Positions 61,162 to 64,000 of a stretch of 64,000 nt of DNA are shown one piece after another; the stretch's first letter is position 1, and every line of letters begins with the position of its first letter. The position numbers and the translations under genes were made by a program. The notes beneath the pieces were generated by a model. The model was not told the origin of the DNA and searched no databases. It saw only the letters and a program-made list of their open reading frames with translations. Source of the stretch: Actinoplanes sp. TBRC 11911 (GTDB lineage: Bacteria; Actinomycetota; Actinomycetes; Mycobacteriales; Micromonosporaceae). Location: positions 227,738-291,737 of the forward strand of contig NZ_JABBNC010000008.1 of the NCBI RefSeq assembly GCF_012933445.1, read 5' to 3'.

Positions 61162-61781
61162 CAGTTCTGCGGCATCAGAACGCTGTCGATGATGTAGACG
61201 TTCGCGTTGGCCGTCTGCACGTTGCCGCACACCACCGAAGCCGACCCGTTGACCGTGAAGTTCTCGCCGCTGCCGGTCACGGTGAGCTGGTCACCCTGCA
61301 GTGTCTTGTGGGTGCCGGCCAGGTCCGCCGGGGTGAGCTTTCCGGGTACGACGTGATAGGTGAGGATGCTGGTCAGTGTCTTCTTGTCGGCCAGCACCTT
61401 CTTGAGGTCGGCAGCCGGGATCTTGCCGAACGCGTCGTTGGTGGGCGCGAAGACGGTGATGCCCTGCGCCGAGTTCAGCGAGTCGACCAGGCCGGCCTGC
61501 TTGACGGCGGTGACCAGCGTGGACAGCAGCGGGTTACCGGAGGCGGCGGTGGCAACCGGGACCTGGGCCATGGCCTGGAAGCTGCCCTTGTCCGACGGGT
61601 CGGCCGGCACCGCGGCACAGCCGGAACCGAAGTTGACCATCGAGCCGGTCGCCATGCTCGGCGAGGCCGTCGCCGGAGCCGCGCCCGAACCGGTGTCCGA
61701 CGTGGAGTCGTTGCCGCAGGCCGCCAGCGCGATCGAGAAGACCGCGGCGGCGGCCAAGGCGGTGAGCTTGGTTGCACGCAT
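61161..61781 (-). CDS. fasciclin-domain lipoprotein (MPT70/MPT83-like)
   Basis: 206 residues from ATG 61781 (GGAGG 9 bases upstream). The lipobox is IALAACGND (Cys ~22), followed by a Ser/Ala/Thr linker. One FAS1 domain (~75-205) shows NPLLSTLVTAVKQAGLVDSL, ITVFAPTNDAFGKIP and LTYHVVPGKLTPADLAG. In mycobacteria the homologues MPT70 and MPT83 are controlled by SigK; here a SigK-like sigma factor and a matching promoter are adjacent, so the regulatory logic appears conserved. Confidence 0.92.
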   Translation of the reverse strand: MRATKLTALAAAAVFSIALAACGNDSTSDTGSGAAPATASPSMATGSMVNFGSGCAAVPADPSDKGSFQAMAQVPVATAASGNPLLSTLVTAVKQAGLVDSLNSAQGITVFAPTNDAFGKIPAADLKKVLADKKTLTSILTYHVVPGKLTPADLAGTHKTLQGDQLTVTGSGENFTVNGSASVVCGNVQTANANVYIIDSVLMPQN

Positions 61782-61816
61782 GATGTGTTCCTCCAATGTC
61801 AGGACTTACATCCTTA

Positions 61817-61844
61817 ATTCGGAGCGAACCCTCTCGCGGATTGG
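61817..61844 (-). promoter_or_regulatory. ECF (SigK-type) promoter of the fasciclin operon
   Basis: On the minus strand, CCAATCC (61838-61844), a 15-base spacer, then CCGAAT (61817-61822). The first base of the fasciclin start codon is 36 bases below the -10. An identical pair precedes the sigma factor gene (63230-63257). It resembles the mycobacterial SigK consensus CCATCC-N16-CCGAAT. Confidence 0.85.
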
Positions 61845-61851
61845 TCCAGAT

Positions 61852-62586
61852 TTACGCGAGTTTGACGTCAGCGGCCATCGGCAACGTCGGCGCCGCTGAA
61901 CCGCCGCGTGGCTCCACCGTCACCCCGACATCGGAGACCCCGGTCAAACCCTCGATGACCCGTACGGCGGTGGTCTGCCCAACAGCCAGCGCACCCTCGG
62001 ACACCGCGGCCCGCGCACGAACCGTCCACAGCTGGTAGACCCGCTCATCGTCCGGGGCCGTGTCCGCGGTCATCAGAATGACCCCGGCGTCGTGGAGCCG
62101 GGAGACCGCCACCGTGACCCGGCCACCTCCGGCCAGAGCCTGCTGATGGGTCACCAGATCGGGCGCGGTGAGGATCGCACGGACGCGGGCCTCGCCGGAT
62201 CGGGCCGACTCGGCGGCGGCCTGCGCGTCGCGTACACGCTGGTCCTGCACCACCCAGGTGACCGTGGCCGCGCCGGCCGCCGCAACCGCGACGCAGGCCG
62301 CGGCTGTCAAGAGCCGCCAGCGAGCCACCGGCCGGCGCGGCGCGACCGGCACCGCGGGAGCGACCTGCCGGGTCGTGGCGATCGCGGCGAGCACGTTGGC
62401 CCGCAGACTTGGCGGTGGCGCCGACCATGCGCCGTCGGCCAGCCGCGCCGCAGCCTCGCGCAACTCGTCCGCCTCGGCACGGCACTCGCCACATTCGCGC
62501 AGATGGCGGTCGAACCGGGCGCGCTCGACGTCATCCACGGCGTCCAGCACGTACGCCCCGAGCAGCGCATGGATCTCCGTGCTCAC
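61852..62586 (-). CDS. RskA-like anti-sigma factor
   Basis: 244 residues from GTG 62586, overlapping the sigma gene stop (GTGA). The N-terminal zinc-binding anti-sigma domain has the HLRECGECRAEADEL motif (HxxxCxxC). One membrane helix follows (LLTAAACVAVAAAGAATVTWVV, ~93-113). The extracytoplasmic RskA domain ends in a beta region with RVYQLWTVRARAAVSEG. It should hold the adjacent sigma factor at the membrane until it is cleaved. Confidence 0.9.
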   Translation of the reverse strand: MSTEIHALLGAYVLDAVDDVERARFDRHLRECGECRAEADELREAAARLADGAWSAPPPSLRANVLAAIATTRQVAPAVPVAPRRPVARWRLLTAAACVAVAAAGAATVTWVVQDQRVRDAQAAAESARSGEARVRAILTAPDLVTHQQALAGGGRVTVAVSRLHDAGVILMTADTAPDDERVYQLWTVRARAAVSEGALAVGQTTAVRVIEGLTGVSDVGVTVEPRGGSAAPTLPMAADVKLA

Positions 62587-63191
62587 GACCGCACCCCCGC
62601 TCCCAGGCAGTCCCGCAACCGGATCAGGCCGTCGCGCATCCGGGTCTTGATCGTGGCAAGCGGCGCGTTCAGCAACTCCGCCACCTGCGGATAGGTGTGG
62701 CCCTGGTAATAGGCCAGGACCACCGCCTGACGCTGCAACTCGGTCAGATCATCCAGGCAGCGGCGCACCTGACGCCGCTCCAACCGACCAGACACCTCAT
62801 CGTCGACCACGTCGTACGGGGTGTCGGCGACCAGCGTGCCGATCCGGGACGCCCGATCGGTCGCGGCCTGTTCAGCGCGAACCCGGTCGACGACCCGGCG
62901 ATGGGCGATGGTGAAAATCCACGCCGTCGCCGAGCCACGGGCCGGATCAAAGCGGGAGGCCATCCGCCACACATCGACCAACGCCTCCTGCGCGACCTCC
63001 TCGGCCTGCGAAGGATCCCGCAGGACCCGCCGGATCAGACCGTAAACGCGAGGCGCGACCAGATCATACAGACGTTCGAACGCCCGTTCGTCGCCACCCG
63101 CCACCGCCCGCAGCAAATCAGCCGGATCCGCAGGGGCCTCGGGCACCATCGACACGTGATCCGGCCGCCGGCCGATCCCCCGTTCCGCCAT
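62583..63191 (-). CDS. ECF sigma factor, SigK-like
   Basis: 202 residues. Region 2 has AFERLYDLVAPRVYGLIRRV, AEEVAQEALVDVWRMASRF and SATAWIFTIAHRRVVDRVR. Region 4 has LTELQRQAVVLAYYQGHTYP and APLATIKTRMRDGLIRLR. Its own promoter (63230-63257) and the fasciclin promoter (61817-61844) share the same -35 and -10 elements, so it very probably activates both. It forms a two-gene unit with the RskA-like anti-sigma factor. Confidence 0.92.
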   Translation of the reverse strand: MAERGIGRRPDHVSMVPEAPADPADLLRAVAGGDERAFERLYDLVAPRVYGLIRRVLRDPSQAEEVAQEALVDVWRMASRFDPARGSATAWIFTIAHRRVVDRVRAEQAATDRASRIGTLVADTPYDVVDDEVSGRLERRQVRRCLDDLTELQRQAVVLAYYQGHTYPQVAELLNAPLATIKTRMRDGLIRLRDCLGAGVRS

Positions 63192-63229
63192 GAGCTGCCT
63201 GCCCTTTCGCCGGTGCCCTTACTCAGGTG

Positions 63230-63257
63230 ATTCGGAGCCGAACCCACGCCGGATTGG
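63230..63257 (-). promoter_or_regulatory. ECF (SigK-type) autoregulatory promoter
   Basis: On the minus strand, CCAATCC (63251-63257), a 15-base spacer containing GGTTCGGCT, then CCGAAT (63230-63235). The sigma factor start codon is 39 bases downstream. The spacer also shares GGTTCG with the fasciclin promoter. Confidence 0.85.
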
Positions 63258-63407
63258 TCAGGCGGACGAAAAGATCCGCGCATAAGGGGCTCAGCTCCCA
63301 GGCCGACCCCGTCGTGCCACCCTTTACGCCGGATTTGTCCCAGCTTGGCACCTTGCGACCATGGCCGGGCGGCGCTCATGCCGTGGCGGCCAGTTCGTCC
63401 TCGAGGC

Positions 63408-63614
63408 TCACCCGGTCAGCTCACGGTTCGACAGCTCGGGGCCGCCGCCGATGTTGTAGACCTCGCCCGGCCGGCCCTTCTCCAGCGCCAGCCGGATGCC
63501 CCGGCAGTGGCCGGAGACGTGCAGCCAGTCGCGCACGTTCCCGCCGTCGCCGTACAGCGGCACCGGCCCGCCGTCCAGCAGGTTCGTCACGAACAGCGGG
63601 ATGACCTTCTCCTT
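63408..63614 (-). pseudogene. internal fragment of dTDP-glucose 4,6-dehydratase (rmlB)
   Basis: About 68 residues in the minus frame match the C-terminal third of RmlB: EKVIPLFVTNLLDGGPVPLY, GDGGNVRDWLHV, HCRGIRLALEKGRPGEVYNI and GGGPELSNRELTG, then a stop. The N-terminal Rossmann domain and catalytic TGxxxGxxG and YxxxK motifs are absent, and the normal C-terminal end is lost. The typical HVDDH sequence is changed to HVSGH. It is a gene relic left by a rearrangement at this edge. Confidence 0.75.
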
Positions 63615-64000
63615 GCTGCTCGCACAGTGACGGCGAACAGGTTGAACGCCAGCAGAATGCGTCGTCTGGGCGGGTCGGCTCTGCGGATGGCAGCCCAGGC
63701 TGTTTCGCAGCGTTGGCGGCCGGGATCGCAGCGCGGGGCGGGCATTGCTGCGCTTCGCCGGGCGGGTCGTGTCACACGGTCCGACCCGACAGGAAGCGTC
63801 ATGGAAGCCATGTCGGCACCCACCGCCGCGCTGCAATGCCATCATGTGGGATCAGCGTCCGCTGTGTGGGATTGGCGACCACATAGTGGCAGCGGGTCCA
63901 CAATGCGAGAATCTTATCCACAGTGGAGTGAATTTTCTCTGCTTTCGTCCCCGTTTGGCCGGCCGCGTTCTTCGACGTTTCGTAGACCTTGGAGAGTTGG
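63615..64000. other. right-edge stretch without an intact gene
   Basis: No complete gene is visible. A minus-strand open frame continues from the rmlB relic with SLGCHPQSRPAQTTHSAG-type sequence, and another frame reads RRILLAFNLFAVTV, which could be transposase debris. The last ~120 bases are less GC-rich than the window and end with GACCTTGGAGAGTT, the core of the inverted repeat at 21489-21541. Confidence 0.45.

Noticed and set aside
63914..63922. TTATCCACA as a DnaA box/origin signal
   Set aside because: A single box, no cluster, no dnaA/dnaN nearby; actinobacterial boxes usually prefer TTGTCCACA. Probably chance in lower-GC DNA.

Overview
The window is high-GC DNA (roughly 70 % by eye) with GTG and TTG starts, SARP/BTAD regulators, F420-type enzymes, an ECF SigK/RskA-like module and many secreted modular proteins. 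This points to a filamentous actinobacterium, most likely Micromonosporaceae (Actinoplanes-like). It is a chromosomal accessory region with no rRNA or tRNA, no intact insertion sequence and no CRISPR array that I could see.

Layout. 1-4.6 kb: a tightly overlapping minus-strand operon (GntR regulator, DAO-type FAD oxidoreductase, 2Fe-2S subunit, second FAD subunit, DapA-family lyase running off the left edge) that looks like a three-subunit D-hydroxyproline or imino-acid dehydrogenase system. 4.7-8.7 kb: small hydrolase, FAD monooxygenase, and a ThDP enzyme coupled to a cyclase-family hydrolase. 8.7-12.3 kb: GAF-containing histidine kinase with no response regulator beside it, divergent from a membrane protein. 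12.5-17.8 kb: redox enzymes, each beside its own regulator (SDR with MmyB-like XRE, CMD, HbpS-like with TetR), a broken NlpC/P60 gene, an MmpS-like lipoprotein and a peptidoglycan-binding protein. 17.9-25.4 kb: PaxB/Pyr4-like membrane protein, DrrAB-like exporter, phospholipase C and alcohol dehydrogenase, sprinkled with three copies of an 84-bp element, a 15-bp tandem array and a long inverted repeat. 25.6-28.4 kb: flavin reductase, an intact MmyB-like regulator next to a headless copy, and a VOC protein.

28.5-41.4 kb is a peptide-use block. A secreted M6 protease and a secreted M64 protease flank a complete Opp/Dpp importer operon that starts with an unusual DapA-family protein and is divergent from a PucR regulator. 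41.5-48.9 kb holds two BTAD regulators, two small unrecognised proteins, and a B12-type radical SAM RiPP methyltransferase coupled to a candidate precursor peptide. Twelve-bp direct-repeat arrays sit in front of both regulator loci. This is the best candidate for an undescribed system. 49.2-56.6 kb encodes two giant secreted proteins sharing four DUF4082 modules (dimethylformamidase-like and deacetylase-like).

56.6-59.3 kb: small membrane protein, F420-type oxidoreductase, DinB-like protein and PLP dehydratase. 59.7-63.3 kb: SigK-like ECF sigma factor, RskA-like anti-sigma, fasciclin lipoprotein and membrane molybdopterin oxidoreductase, with two matching ECF promoters. The right end holds an rmlB fragment and no intact gene. 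Assignments rest on reading motifs and gene order; no database search was run.
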